Of a stretch of 64,000 bases of DNA, positions 1 to 8,831 are shown piece after piece (position 1 is the first letter of the stretch; each line of letters opens with the position of its first letter). Origin of the DNA: Deltaproteobacteria bacterium (GTDB lineage: Bacteria; Bdellovibrionota; JACOXK01); contig JACPKQ010000007.1 of the NCBI GenBank assembly GCA_016186995.1, forward strand, positions 1-64,000. The letters run 5' to 3'. Below the pieces are notes generated by a model that worked only from the letters and a program-made list of their open reading frames with translations, had not been told where the DNA came from and did no database searches. Position numbers and translations under genes: made by a program.

Positions 1-24
1 TCAAGAACTTAAGTATCGAAAAAA

Positions 25-41
25 CACCCTCCCTACTCAGA
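25..41 (+). repeat. Short intergenic repeat, copy 1
   Basis: The 17-base string CACCCTCCCTACTCAGA is repeated exactly at 10106-10122. Both copies lie in gene-free leaders. Here it stands 49 bases before the first start codon, and an imperfect inverted partner (TGGGAAGGGTGTT) occurs at 77-89, so the leader could fold into a hairpin. Function unknown. Confidence 0.5.
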
Positions 42-89
42 ACCAAGATTGTAGAGGTGCAAATATTGAAATAATATGGGAAGGGTGTT

Positions 90-1220
90 ATGGGGAAGGG
101 AATGATTAAAGTAGAATCTTTTTACAACCCACCGAGGAAGTTTTTTTCATTTCCATGGAAGATTTATAAAGAGGATCCGTATTGGGTTCCCCCACTTCTT
201 ATAGAACAAAAAAAAATTCTCAATCGAAAAAAAAATCCACTTTGGAAGAACGGAGAAATCGAATTTTTTTTGGGTTTTAAAGATTGAAAAATTGCGGGTC
301 GAGTGGCTGCTATTTTAAATGGGCATCATAATGAAGTAACGGGTGAAAACGCTGTTTTTTTTGGTTTTTTTGAATGTATCCAAGATCAGGAGGTAGCGAA
401 TGCTCTTTTAGATACTGTTCTCAACTGGGGAAAAAAGAAGGGCCTTACTCTCCTTAAGGGTCCCACAAGCCCAACTATTAATGATGATTCTGGATTACTT
501 ATAGAGGGTTTTGATTCTTCTCCTTATATTATGATGTCTTATAATCCACGGTATTATCAAAATTTGTTTAAAAATTATGGTCTTTCTAAAGCAAAAGATC
601 TTTTTGCTTATTTTATGGATGTGACTCAAAGAGAAGTTTATGAAACACAAAAAATTGTTGAGCTTTCACAAGTAGTTCGAGAACGCGAAAAAGTAACAGT
701 TCGAAATGTTTCACTTAAAGGAGATATAGAAAAAGACCTCCAGTTTGCTTATGAAATTTATAATAGTGGGTGGAGCAAAAACTGGGGTTATGTTCCTATG
801 ACCTTGGAAGATATTCGATTTCTTATACAATCACTTAAAAGTGTGGCCATTCTTGATTTTACATTTATTGTGGAAGCGGGTGGTGTGCCAGTCGGGCTTT
901 GTTTTGCAATACCTAATCTCAATGAAATTTTAAAAAATATCCATGGAAGACTATTACCTTTTGGGTGGTGGAAGCTTTTGAGAGGTTTTAAAAAGGTTTC
1001 ATCCTTAAGAGTTTTTGCTTTGGGTGTTAAAAAAGAATATCATGCAAGAGGTTTAGGTGTTGTTTGTTATCATGAACTTATGGAACGTACTAAAAAATAT
1101 AATTTTACAGAAAGTGAACAATCCTGGATTTTAGAAGATAATCACATGCTTAATAAGGCTATGGAGCATATGGGCGCCTTTGTTTATAAAAGATATAGAA
1201 TTTTTGAAAAGAAAATATGA
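90..1220 (+). pseudogene. GNAT-like acetyltransferase-family protein interrupted by one in-frame TGA
   Basis: One reading frame runs from ATG 90 to the TGA at 1218-1220 (376 sense-length codons) and is broken only by TGA 285-287. The N-terminal part has the phrases FPWKIYKEDPYWVPPL and NPLWKNGEIEFFL. After the TGA the same frame continues as KIAGRVAAILNGHHNE, then FFGFFECIQDQEVANALL and GFDSSPYIMMSYNPRYY, which I recognise as one continuous family of GNAT-like proteins of unknown substrate. Relatives normally read D-G-K where this reads D-stop-K, so a single base change (GGA to TGA) explains it. A shorter product from GTG 303 would lack the first 71 codons. The stop codon overlaps the next gene by four bases, so the pair was or is one transcription unit. 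Read-through or a sequencing error cannot be excluded. Confidence 0.75.
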
Positions 1221-2638
1221 AAGCTCAGCCATTTTATCTTGGAGGCGAGTGGAAAGAGTCCCAAGAAGTTATCGAGATCAAAAACCCTTTTAATGGGAAG
1301 ATCGTTTCGAAGGTATGCCAAGCACAATCTCAAGATATACTTTTTGCAGTTCAAACAGCTCATAACATATTCCCAAAATTAAAATCACTTTCTTCTTTTG
1401 AAAAAGCCTGCATTTTAAAGAATATAGTTAAAGGGCTTCTCGAGGAAAAAGAAACTCTTGCAAAATCCATTACCCAAGAGATGGGAAAACCCTTAAAAGA
1501 ATCCTTAAATGAAGTTTTAAGGGCGCTCAATACATTTGAAATAGCAGCTGAGGAAGTAACACGTTTTGGGGGTGAATGGATCCCTTTAGATACAACACCC
1601 ACTTCTTTAGATAGAGTAGGCCTTTCAAAACGTTTTCCAGTGGGCGTTGTGTGCGGGATTACTCCTTTTAATTATCCTTTAAATTTAGCCTCCCATAAAA
1701 TAGCACCTGCTTTAGCTGTAGGAAATCCACTTATTTTAAAACCACCGCTACAATGCCCTACAAGCTCTCTTCTTTTAGCTAAAATTATTGAAAACTCCGG
1801 TTTACCCAAAGAAGCTTTCAGTGTTTTACCTTGTTCTAATGAGCTCGCGGAAGCTTTAGCTTTTCATCAAAATATTAAACTTATTAGTTTTACAGGAAGT
1901 GCTCATGTGGGTTGGTATTTGAAACAAAAAGCACAAAAACAAAAAGTTATTTTAGAATTGGGCGGTGTTGCTAATCTTGTTGTTGATGAGGATGCTGATT
2001 TAAATGATGTTGTTAAGCGTTGTCTTATGGGTGCTTTTACAAATGCAGGGCAATCTTGTATTTCAACACAGAGAATTTACGTTCATCATCGTATTTATAA
2101 AAAGTTTTTAGAACTTTTTATTCCCCAGGTTCAAAAATTAAAAATGGGAAATCCTTTAAATCTTAAAACAGATTTGGGTCCTCTTGTTACGCAGAAAGCT
2201 GCAGAACGAGTGGAAGAATGGGTTAACGAGGCTGTAAAAAAAGGTGCAAAACTTCTTTGTGGAGGAAAAAGAAAAAAAACTTTTTATGAACCTACTGTTT
2301 TAACAGGGGTAAAAGAAAATATGAAAATTTCATGTGAAGAAATTTTTGGCCCTGTGTGTTTTGTGAATTCTTTTACCCATTTTGATGATGTTTTAAAAAC
2401 AGTTAATAACACACCTTTTGGTTTACAAGCAGGACTTTACACACAAGATATCCAAAAAATTTGGAAAGCCTATGAAGTTTTAGATGTGGGGGGACTTGTG
2501 GTGGGTGATACCCCTACATTTAGATTAGATCACATGCCCTACGGCGGTATTAAAGATTCAGGGGTAGGGAGAGAAGGGCTTAAATATGCTATGGAAGAAA
2601 TGACAGAACCTAAACTTCTTGTATTGCGCAAACAATGA
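1217..2638 (+). CDS. NAD(P)-dependent aldehyde dehydrogenase family protein
   Basis: Soluble oxidoreductase of 473 residues that should oxidise an aldehyde to a carboxylate with NAD(P). Family landmarks are in order: the TPFNYP loop with Asn152, the cofactor-binding KPP with Lys175, FTGS at 225-228, catalytic Glu247 in ELGG, and nucleophile Cys281 in NAGQSC. The C-terminal MPYGGIKDSGVGREG motif is also present. Length is normal. The C-terminal phrases resemble lactaldehyde or non-phosphorylating glyceraldehyde-3-phosphate dehydrogenases, but the substrate cannot be read from the sequence. ATG overlaps the stop of the acetyltransferase-like gene (ATGA), implying translational coupling with that gene. 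Confidence 0.9.
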   Translation: MKAQPFYLGGEWKESQEVIEIKNPFNGKIVSKVCQAQSQDILFAVQTAHNIFPKLKSLSSFEKACILKNIVKGLLEEKETLAKSITQEMGKPLKESLNEVLRALNTFEIAAEEVTRFGGEWIPLDTTPTSLDRVGLSKRFPVGVVCGITPFNYPLNLASHKIAPALAVGNPLILKPPLQCPTSSLLLAKIIENSGLPKEAFSVLPCSNELAEALAFHQNIKLISFTGSAHVGWYLKQKAQKQKVILELGGVANLVVDEDADLNDVVKRCLMGAFTNAGQSCISTQRIYVHHRIYKKFLELFIPQVQKLKMGNPLNLKTDLGPLVTQKAAERVEEWVNEAVKKGAKLLCGGKRKKTFYEPTVLTGVKENMKISCEEIFGPVCFVNSFTHFDDVLKTVNNTPFGLQAGLYTQDIQKIWKAYEVLDVGGLVVGDTPTFRLDHMPYGGIKDSGVGREGLKYAMEEMTEPKLLVLRKQ

Positions 2639-2718
2639 ATCTCTCATGGATATGTGTCATCCCTACTCTCTCATGGACTCGAATTCTCCACATGTAGTGA
2701 AGCATATTTTCCAGAAAG

Positions 2719-2736
2719 TGTTGTAAAAAAACAACA
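2719..2736. promoter_or_regulatory. Palindrome, candidate activator site for the lpxC sigma-54 promoter
   Basis: TGTTGT-AAAAAA-ACAACA is a perfect 6-6-6 palindrome in the 197-base leader of lpxC. Its centre is about 98 bases upstream of the start expected from the -24/-12 elements at 2799-2814, which is where enhancer-binding proteins usually bind. A matching palindrome, TGTTGC-AAAAAT-GCAACA, lies at 3877-3894 before the kinase gene. Binding by the NtrX-like protein encoded downstream is inference. Confidence 0.55.
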
Positions 2737-2798
2737 TATACCCTGTCTTAAAAATATCTTGAAGTTTTTAACTTATTGAAATAATTCGTTATTTATTT

Positions 2799-2814
2799 TT
2801 GGCACGAAGCTTGC
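2799..2814 (+). promoter_or_regulatory. Sigma-54 (-24/-12) promoter of lpxC
   Basis: TTGGCAC-GAAGC-TTGC matches the sigma-54 consensus TGGCAC-N5-TTGC at every conserved position, with GG and GC ten bases apart. Transcription should start near 2825, about 10 bases before the lpxC ATG at 2836, giving a very short leader. Two genes downstream lies an activator with the sigma-54 contact motif GAFTGA, which fits autoregulation. Confidence 0.8.
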
Positions 2815-2835
2815 CTTTAGTTTTTAGAGAGAAAT

Positions 2836-3867
2836 ATGATTTTAACACAAAGAACAATCCAAAAAAGCATTTCTCTTTCAGGTAAAGGACTTCATTCAGG
2901 GAAGGTTGTTAAAGTTTATTTACATCCAGCCCACACCGATTCTGGAATTGTTTTTAAAAGAACTGATATTAAGAATGCGCCACTTATTCCAGCGCGTTCT
3001 GAATACGTGGTTGATACAACCATGGCTACGACATTAGGTAAAAAGGGCATTTCGATTGCTACCGTTGAACATCTTCTTTCAGCAATAGCAGGGCTCCAAA
3101 TTGATAATATTCGAATTGAAGTTGAGGGTCCTGAAATACCTATTATGGATGGGAGCGCTCATCCTTTTTTTGAAGCGCTTCACAATGCGGGTCTTAAAGA
3201 GCAAAAAGAACTTAAAAAGTTTCTTGTTATTACAAAACCTGTTGCCGTTAGAAATCAAGATCGGTTTTGTTATCTCTTTCCTTCTAAACAATTTAAAATT
3301 ACATGCCGTATTGAGTTTCCTCAAAAATGTATTGGTAAACAGCGTTTTGAGGTCAGTTTTCCTCTTTTTTCTAAGAAAGAATCAAATGCTTGTGATCATT
3401 CTCATGGGTATAAAAATGGGAATGGAAAGGCAAAAAATGGAAATGGACAAAGTCACTTTGCAGATATTTCAGAGATTTTTTTTGAAGAGATTAGTCGAGC
3501 TCGGACATTTGGTTTTTTAGAAGAAGTTGAAATGCTTCAAAGAAAAGGACTCGCTTTGGGGGGTGGGCTTGAAAATGCTGTTGTTATTGATAAAGACACT
3601 ATTCTTAACAAAGAAGGTCTTCGTTGGCAGGATGAGTTTGTAAGACATAAAGTTTTAGATGCTATGGGAGATCTTTCTCTCTTAGGAATGCAGATTATAG
3701 GGCATCTAGTGACTTACCGTTCTGGACATTCTCTTCACCATAAACTTGTTGAAAGAACACTTAAAAATAACAGTAATTGGAAGATTATGACTTTTGAGGA
3801 AACAACCTCTGGAGAAGAAGAGTTTTTTTTAAGTCGATCCTTAAGCCAAGTGAGGGCCTTCCTTTAG
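2836..3867 (+). CDS. lpxC: UDP-3-O-acyl-N-acetylglucosamine deacetylase
   Basis: Zinc hydrolase that catalyses the committed step of lipid A synthesis in the cytoplasm. Visible are SGKGLHSG near the start, Glu78-His79 in VEHLLSA, the EGPEIPIMDGSA segment, RARTFGFLEE, zinc ligands His271 and Asp275 in HKVLDAMGDL, and His298 in SGHS. The 343 residues exceed the usual 300-odd because of a Gly/Asn/His-rich insert (about 183-213) placed before the RARTFGF segment. It is first in a run with the NtrY/NtrX-like genes and is preceded by a sigma-54 promoter, which is unusual for this gene. Confidence 0.95.
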   Translation: MILTQRTIQKSISLSGKGLHSGKVVKVYLHPAHTDSGIVFKRTDIKNAPLIPARSEYVVDTTMATTLGKKGISIATVEHLLSAIAGLQIDNIRIEVEGPEIPIMDGSAHPFFEALHNAGLKEQKELKKFLVITKPVAVRNQDRFCYLFPSKQFKITCRIEFPQKCIGKQRFEVSFPLFSKKESNACDHSHGYKNGNGKAKNGNGQSHFADISEIFFEEISRARTFGFLEEVEMLQRKGLALGGGLENAVVIDKDTILNKEGLRWQDEFVRHKVLDAMGDLSLLGMQIIGHLVTYRSGHSLHHKLVERTLKNNSNWKIMTFEETTSGEEEFFLSRSLSQVRAFL

Positions 3868-3875
3868 TCCTTTAA

Positions 3876-3895
3876 ATGTTGCAAAAATGCAACAT
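3876..3895. promoter_or_regulatory. Second copy of the lpxC-leader palindrome
   Basis: ATGTTGC-AAAAAT-GCAACAT is a perfect 7-6-7 palindrome in the 69-base gap between lpxC and the kinase gene. Its core has the same pattern (TGTTGY-N6-RCAACA) and A-rich spacer as the palindrome at 2719-2736. It lies 41 bases before the kinase start and could be a second site for the same regulator. Confidence 0.5.
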
Positions 3896-3936
3896 ACTTC
3901 TTGCCTTTCTTAAAGCCTTTATTATATCGTTGAAAA

Positions 3937-6237
3937 GTGCAGAAGAATGATTCTTTAAATCGTGAGTTTTGTGCAGAGCAAAAACGCCGTAAGAGAGAGA
4001 AAAAGCTTATTTTTTTCATCTCTTTAGGGTTTGCTTTTCTTACGATTTTAGAGGTTTCACTCAGTGAGCTTTCCGAAAAACTCTCTGTGACAGCCTCTTT
4101 ATTCTTTTTTATTGTTGTTAACATTAACATTATTTTACTGGGGCTTCTTATATTTTTAGTTTTTCGAAATTTTATTAAATTACTTCTTGAAAGAAAGGAT
4201 CGTGTTTTTGGCTCTAAACTTAAATCTAAGCTTATTGTTGTTTTCCTTGGTTTTGCACTTATTCCAACCATTCTTCTTTTTACTATTTCTGCTTTCTATA
4301 TTCACAACAGTTTTGGTAAATGGTTTAACTCCCATATCCAAACATCTCTTAAAAGTGGTGCAGAAATATCCGAAACTTATTATGAAAATCTTAAAAAGTT
4401 AGGACGAGATTTTGGAGAAACTGTTTCTCATTTTATTGCTCGAGAAAAATTGTTTAGAGATTCTAAAAAAGATTTTTTGAAGAAAACCCTCAAAGATTTT
4501 CTAGAAAACTATCATCTTGCTTCTTTAGAGTTATATCAAAAAGATTCAGGGCAATATTCTGAATTTGTACACCCCAAATATACAGATTATGGATTCCCAA
4601 GACCTCCTGAGGTTTTTTTAAGTAATGCTTTAGAAGGATATGAAAACCAATTTATTCAAAGTATCGGAAAAGGGAATTTAGTAAGATGTATTTTTCCTAT
4701 TTATCAAGATACTAAACAAGAAAAGCCTTCAGGTGCTCTTGTACTTAGTTTTTTTGTACCTTTAAGTTTAGTTCTTAAGATAGAAAAAATTCAAAACACT
4801 TATCAAGATTATGCAGCTACCTCACCTTTTGCTTCCTCCATTCAATCGAGTTATTTTCTCCTTCTTATTCTTATAACCCTTCTTATTATGTTTACTGCTA
4901 CCTGGTTTGGTTTTTATTTGGCCCGTCAACTTATTATTCCTCTTGAAAGTTTAGCCGAGGCAACAAAAGAAATTGTAAAAGGGAATTTAGATATTCAGTT
5001 AGATCAGGTTGGATCGAAGATGGCTACAGACGAGTTTAATATTTTAGCAACGTCTTTTAATAAAATGACGCAAGATTTGAGAAAAAACAGGGGAGAAATA
5101 GACAAAGCACATAAAACTCTTAAAACAGCAAATCGTGAACTTTATCAAAGACATAAATATGTTGAAGCCATTTTAGAAAATGTAGCAGCCGGTATTATTT
5201 CATTAGATGCTTTTGGTATTGTGACCACGATGAATAAATCAGCTCAAAATATATTTAATGTTGATACAAAAAATATGATTGGAAAACATTATAGAGATAT
5301 TGTTGGGGATGAGTATATTAAACAAGTCGATGAATTTATCTGCGATATTATTGAGAATGAAAAAATTAATTTTCATAAAAAGGAGTTTTCTTTTACTAGG
5401 GGGGGTAAAGAATTCTCACTTTTAGCAAGTGTTGCAACTGTTCGAGATGAAAATGGAGATTATATTGGTATGGTTGTTGTTTTAGAAGACTTAACTGAAA
5501 TGATAGATATTCAAAAAGCAGCCGCCTGGAGAGATGTTGCTAAAAGAATTGCGCATGAGATTAAAAATCCGCTTACTCCGATTAAGCTTTCAGCACAACG
5601 TTTAAAGAAAAAACTAACTCAACAAGAAGATGCCGATTTAATTCATATGTGTATTGATACCATTATTCATGAAGTTGATGGGCTCAAAGACTTAGTGAAT
5701 GAATTTTCTGATTTTGCAAGATTGCCGCGACCTCGTTTTTCTAAAATATCTCTTAAAGAGATTGTTGTAGAAGTTGTTTCTCTTTACCAATCTGCTCACG
5801 AAAAAATTAAATTTATTTTTAAGGAAATGGAAACAACCCCGCTTGTTTATGCAGATAGAGAACAAATACGGAGAGTGTTTATTAATTTGGTTGAGAATGC
5901 ACTTGATGCAGTGGGGAAACAAGGAGAAATTAGTTTTTATCTGAAATATAATAGTATTTTAGATATTGTTATTATTGAAGTTTGCGACAATGGAAAAGGT
6001 TTTGACGATGCTTTAAAATCAAAAATTTTTGAACCTTATTTTACAACAAAAACGAAAGGAAGTGGTTTAGGGCTTGCTATTGTTCAGAGAATTTTGAAAG
6101 AACACGGCGGCATTATCCGAGTTTATAAGAATGATCCACAAGGATCAAAATTTATTATAGAACTACCAGTTCAAAATAAAACATATTTTCTTGCGCAAGA
6201 TAAGACTAGTAACACGGGATATTTTACAGAAACATGA
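3937..6237 (+). CDS. NtrY-like membrane sensor histidine kinase
   Basis: Sensor kinase of 766 residues. Hydrophobic helices at about 23-40, 52-77 and 98-121 are followed by an extracytoplasmic region (about 125-300). A further membrane helix lies at 304-327, then HAMP (328-382), PAS (405-520), the H-box with His540 in RIAHEIKNPLTP, and an ATPase domain with the N-box (N650, N654), DNGKGF (684-689) and GSGLGLA (709-715). Three N-terminal helices plus sensor, HAMP and PAS is the NtrY layout. The start is GTG 3937 with a weak ribosome site. Its stop overlaps the response-regulator start by four bases, so the two form a pair. The signal is unknown; position after lpxC suggests envelope or nitrogen status (inference). 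Confidence 0.9.
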   Translation: MQKNDSLNREFCAEQKRRKREKKLIFFISLGFAFLTILEVSLSELSEKLSVTASLFFFIVVNINIILLGLLIFLVFRNFIKLLLERKDRVFGSKLKSKLIVVFLGFALIPTILLFTISAFYIHNSFGKWFNSHIQTSLKSGAEISETYYENLKKLGRDFGETVSHFIAREKLFRDSKKDFLKKTLKDFLENYHLASLELYQKDSGQYSEFVHPKYTDYGFPRPPEVFLSNALEGYENQFIQSIGKGNLVRCIFPIYQDTKQEKPSGALVLSFFVPLSLVLKIEKIQNTYQDYAATSPFASSIQSSYFLLLILITLLIMFTATWFGFYLARQLIIPLESLAEATKEIVKGNLDIQLDQVGSKMATDEFNILATSFNKMTQDLRKNRGEIDKAHKTLKTANRELYQRHKYVEAILENVAAGIISLDAFGIVTTMNKSAQNIFNVDTKNMIGKHYRDIVGDEYIKQVDEFICDIIENEKINFHKKEFSFTRGGKEFSLLASVATVRDENGDYIGMVVVLEDLTEMIDIQKAAAWRDVAKRIAHEIKNPLTPIKLSAQRLKKKLTQQEDADLIHMCIDTIIHEVDGLKDLVNEFSDFARLPRPRFSKISLKEIVVEVVSLYQSAHEKIKFIFKEMETTPLVYADREQIRRVFINLVENALDAVGKQGEISFYLKYNSILDIVIIEVCDNGKGFDDALKSKIFEPYFTTKTKGSGLGLAIVQRILKEHGGIIRVYKNDPQGSKFIIELPVQNKTYFLAQDKTSNTGYFTET

Positions 6238-7577
6238 GACTCAGAAACATTTTAATAATTGATGATGAATTAAGTATTCGCGAAACCCTTTCTGGGGTTT
6301 TAAAAGATGAAAACTACAAAGTATGGACAGCCCATAACGAGGTTGAAACTCTAAGAGTTTTATCTCAAGAAGATATCCATGTTGTTTTTCTAGATATTCT
6401 CATGAAACCTGTTGATGGTATAGAACTTCTTAAAAGAATTAAAGAAAGATATTCAAAAGTGATCGTGATTATGATGAGTGGGCACGGCACTATTGAAACA
6501 GCGGTGCAGGCTACAAAACTCGGTGCCTATCATTTTATTGAAAAACCTCTGTCTCTTGAAAAAATTCTTGTTATTTTAGAAAATGCATTTCAGAGTAAAG
6601 AATTAGAAGAAGAGAACGAAAGATTAAGGTTAGAAAAATACCAAAATGTTGATCTTATTGGACGTTCTCAAGCTATTTCCAAAATTAGAGAGTTTATTAA
6701 GATGGTGGCCCCCACAAATAGTTGGGTTCTTATTTCTGGGGAAAATGGAACAGGAAAAGAAATGGTAGCACGGAATCTTCATCATTTAAGTTTGAGATTT
6801 CACCGTGAATTTGTCGCAGTGAATTGTGCTGCTATACCAGAAAATCTCATTGAATCAGAGTTATTTGGTTATGAAAAAGGTGCTTTTACGGGTGCTTATT
6901 CTCAAAAGAAAGGAAAGTTTGATTTAGCAGATGGTGGAACTCTTTTTTTAGATGAAATTGGGGACATGAGTCTTCATACTCAATCTAAAGTTTTAAGAAT
7001 TTTGCAAGAACAAAAATTTGAACGCGTGGGTGGAACAAAAACAATTGAGGTTGATGTGCGTGTGATAGCTGCTACGAATAAAGATCTTAAAAAAGAGATT
7101 GGAGAGGGGCGTTTTCGAGAAGATCTTTATTATAGACTTAATGTTATCCCTTTTCATATTCCTCCTTTAAGAGAGCGCAAAGAAGATATTAAACCATTAG
7201 CTCACTTTTTCTTAAGTGAAATAGCGTTAGAAAATAATAAGGGAAATATAAAAATCACTGACAGAGCTTATGAGAGGTTGTATCAGTATGATTGGCCAGG
7301 TAATATTAGGGAATTAAGAAATCTTATCGAAAGGTTTGCTATCATGTCTCAAACAGAAACTATTGATGTAGAGGGTGTTGTATTACCAACAGAAAGATTT
7401 CAAAGTGGAAATTTTTCTAGCGATTTCAGAAGTGCTCGTGAAAATTTTGAGAAAAAATTTATTGAGGAAAAATTAAAAGAGTTTAATGGTAATATTTCAA
7501 AGACAGCACAATCCATTGGTGTAGAAAGAAGCCATTTACATCGAAAAATTAAACAGTACGAGATAAAAGTAGACTAA
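6234..7577 (+). CDS. NtrX-like sigma-54-dependent response regulator
   Basis: Enhancer-binding activator of 447 residues with three domains. The receiver (1-120) has Asp10-Asp11, phospho-acceptor Asp54 and Lys104. The AAA+ domain has Walker A GENGTGKE (169-176), the sigma-54 contact GAFTGA (216-221) and Walker B GGTLFLDE (234-241). The C-terminal Fis-type helix-turn-helix is around 418-445 (GNISKTAQSIGVERSHLHRK). It follows the kinase with a four-base overlap and precedes proS by three bases. It is the obvious candidate to activate the -24/-12 promoter at 2799-2814, and the palindromes at 2719 and 3876 are candidate sites. Confidence 0.92.
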   Translation: MRLRNILIIDDELSIRETLSGVLKDENYKVWTAHNEVETLRVLSQEDIHVVFLDILMKPVDGIELLKRIKERYSKVIVIMMSGHGTIETAVQATKLGAYHFIEKPLSLEKILVILENAFQSKELEEENERLRLEKYQNVDLIGRSQAISKIREFIKMVAPTNSWVLISGENGTGKEMVARNLHHLSLRFHREFVAVNCAAIPENLIESELFGYEKGAFTGAYSQKKGKFDLADGGTLFLDEIGDMSLHTQSKVLRILQEQKFERVGGTKTIEVDVRVIAATNKDLKKEIGEGRFREDLYYRLNVIPFHIPPLRERKEDIKPLAHFFLSEIALENNKGNIKITDRAYERLYQYDWPGNIRELRNLIERFAIMSQTETIDVEGVVLPTERFQSGNFSSDFRSARENFEKKFIEEKLKEFNGNISKTAQSIGVERSHLHRKIKQYEIKVD

Positions 7578-7580
7578 ACA

Positions 7581-8831
7581 ATGAGATATTCTCAATATTA
7601 TATTCCAACTCTTAAAGAGGTGCCTAAAGAAGCTGAGGTTATGAGTCATAAGTTGATGCTACGTTCAGGTATGATTCGAAAACTTTCTTCAGGCGTTTTT
7701 ACATATCTTCCAACAGGACTTCGTTCTTTAAATAAAGTTTCTCAGATTGTTCGAGAAGAGATGAATCGTGCAGGAGCTTGTGAGCTTCTTATGCCTATGG
7801 TGCAACCTCGAAGTCTTTGGGATGAAACAGGCCGCTGGGAACAAATGAAGGGTGTGCTTCTTCAGTTTCAAGATAGAAAGGGGAGTGATTTTTGTTTAGG
7901 ACCTACTCATGAAGAAGTCATTACTGATTTGGTGAGAGGAGAACTTCGATCTTATAAAGACCTTCCTAAGACACTGTATCAGATTCAAACTAAATACCGT
8001 GATGAGATTCGACCTCGTTTTGGTCTTATGCGGGGGCGAGAGTTTCTTATGAAAGATGCTTATAGCTTTGATCGCACAAAAGAGGATACTTTCAAATCGT
8101 ATGAAGTTATGAGGGAAGCTTATAAAAAAATTTTTTCTCGTTGTGGACTTCAATTTCGACCTGTATTAGCTGATTCTGGTGATATTGGTGGAAGTCTTTC
8201 TCATGAGTTTCAAGTATTAGCGCACACGGGTGAAGATCGTCTTTTAAGTTGTACAAAATGTGATTATTGCTGCAATGTTGAGGTTCATAATGGGAAAAAC
8301 CAATGTCCACAATGTCGTGGAGAACTTGAAGAGCTTCGGGGTATTGAAGTAGGGCATATTTTTTATTTAGGAACAAAATACAGTGAGAAAATGAAGGCTT
8401 TCTTTATTGATGAGGATAATAAAGAAAAACCTTTTGAAATGGGGTGTTACGGTATTGGTATTGGAAGAACTATTGCAGCTGCGATAGAGCAAAACCATGA
8501 TGAGAAAGGAATTAAATTTCCAAAAGCACTGGCTCCTTTTGAGGTGGTTCTCATTAATCTAGATCCAGAGGATGTAAAAACTTCAGAAAAAGCAGAAGAA
8601 CTTTATCAATATCTCGTAAAACATAAGATCGATGTTCTTTATGATGAAAGAAAAGAAAGACCTGGTATTAAATTTAACGATGCTGATTTGATGGGTATTC
8701 CTTTACATATTGTTTTAGGAAAGCGTGGACTTCAAAATCAAAAGATTTCTATAAAAAATCGTTTTACAGGTGGTTCATCTGAAGTTGAGTTATCTCATAT
8801 TGAGAAAAAAATTTTAGAGAGTCTTAAGTAA
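7581..8831 (+). CDS. proS: Prolyl-tRNA synthetase, short form without the editing insertion
   Basis: Class II synthetase that charges tRNA-Pro. Motif regions [39 protein letters not shown] and [10 protein letters not shown] are present, and an anticodon-binding domain follows from about 320. At 416 residues it is much shorter than the roughly 570-residue bacterial enzyme because the INS editing domain is missing. Between [13 protein letters not shown] and RGIEVGHIF only about 30 residues remain. They carry two CxxC pairs (C224/C227 and C242/C245), so a small zinc ribbon seems to replace the domain. Mischarged Ala-tRNA-Pro would then need editing in trans (inference). Confidence 0.93.
   Translation: MRYSQYYIPTLKEVPKEAEVMSHKLMLRSGMIRKLSSGVFTYLPTGLRSLNKVSQIVREEMNRAGACELLMPMVQPRSLWDETGRWEQMKGVLLQFQDRKGSDFCLGPTHEEVITDLVRGELRSYKDLPKTLYQIQTKYRDEIRPRFGLMRGREFLMKDAYSFDRTKEDTFKSYEVMREAYKKIFSRCGLQFRPVLADSGDIGGSLSHEFQVLAHTGEDRLLSCTKCDYCCNVEVHNGKNQCPQCRGELEELRGIEVGHIFYLGTKYSEKMKAFFIDEDNKEKPFEMGCYGIGIGRTIAAAIEQNHDEKGIKFPKALAPFEVVLINLDPEDVKTSEKAEELYQYLVKHKIDVLYDERKERPGIKFNDADLMGIPLHIVLGKRGLQNQKISIKNRFTGGSSEVELSHIEKKILESLK

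Noticed and set aside
285-330. Selenocysteine at the TGA of the acetyltransferase-like gene
   Set aside because: The column is Gly in relatives, not Cys, and I could not form a convincing hairpin at the right distance.
1360-1602. Minus-strand frames inside housekeeping genes, such as this one within the aldehyde dehydrogenase
   Set aside because: They have no family resemblance or start signals and mirror the codon pattern of the real gene.
3890-3904. A second sigma-54 promoter before the NtrY-like gene
   Set aside because: TTGC is present at 3901-3904 but the GG of the -24 element is AA at the required position.
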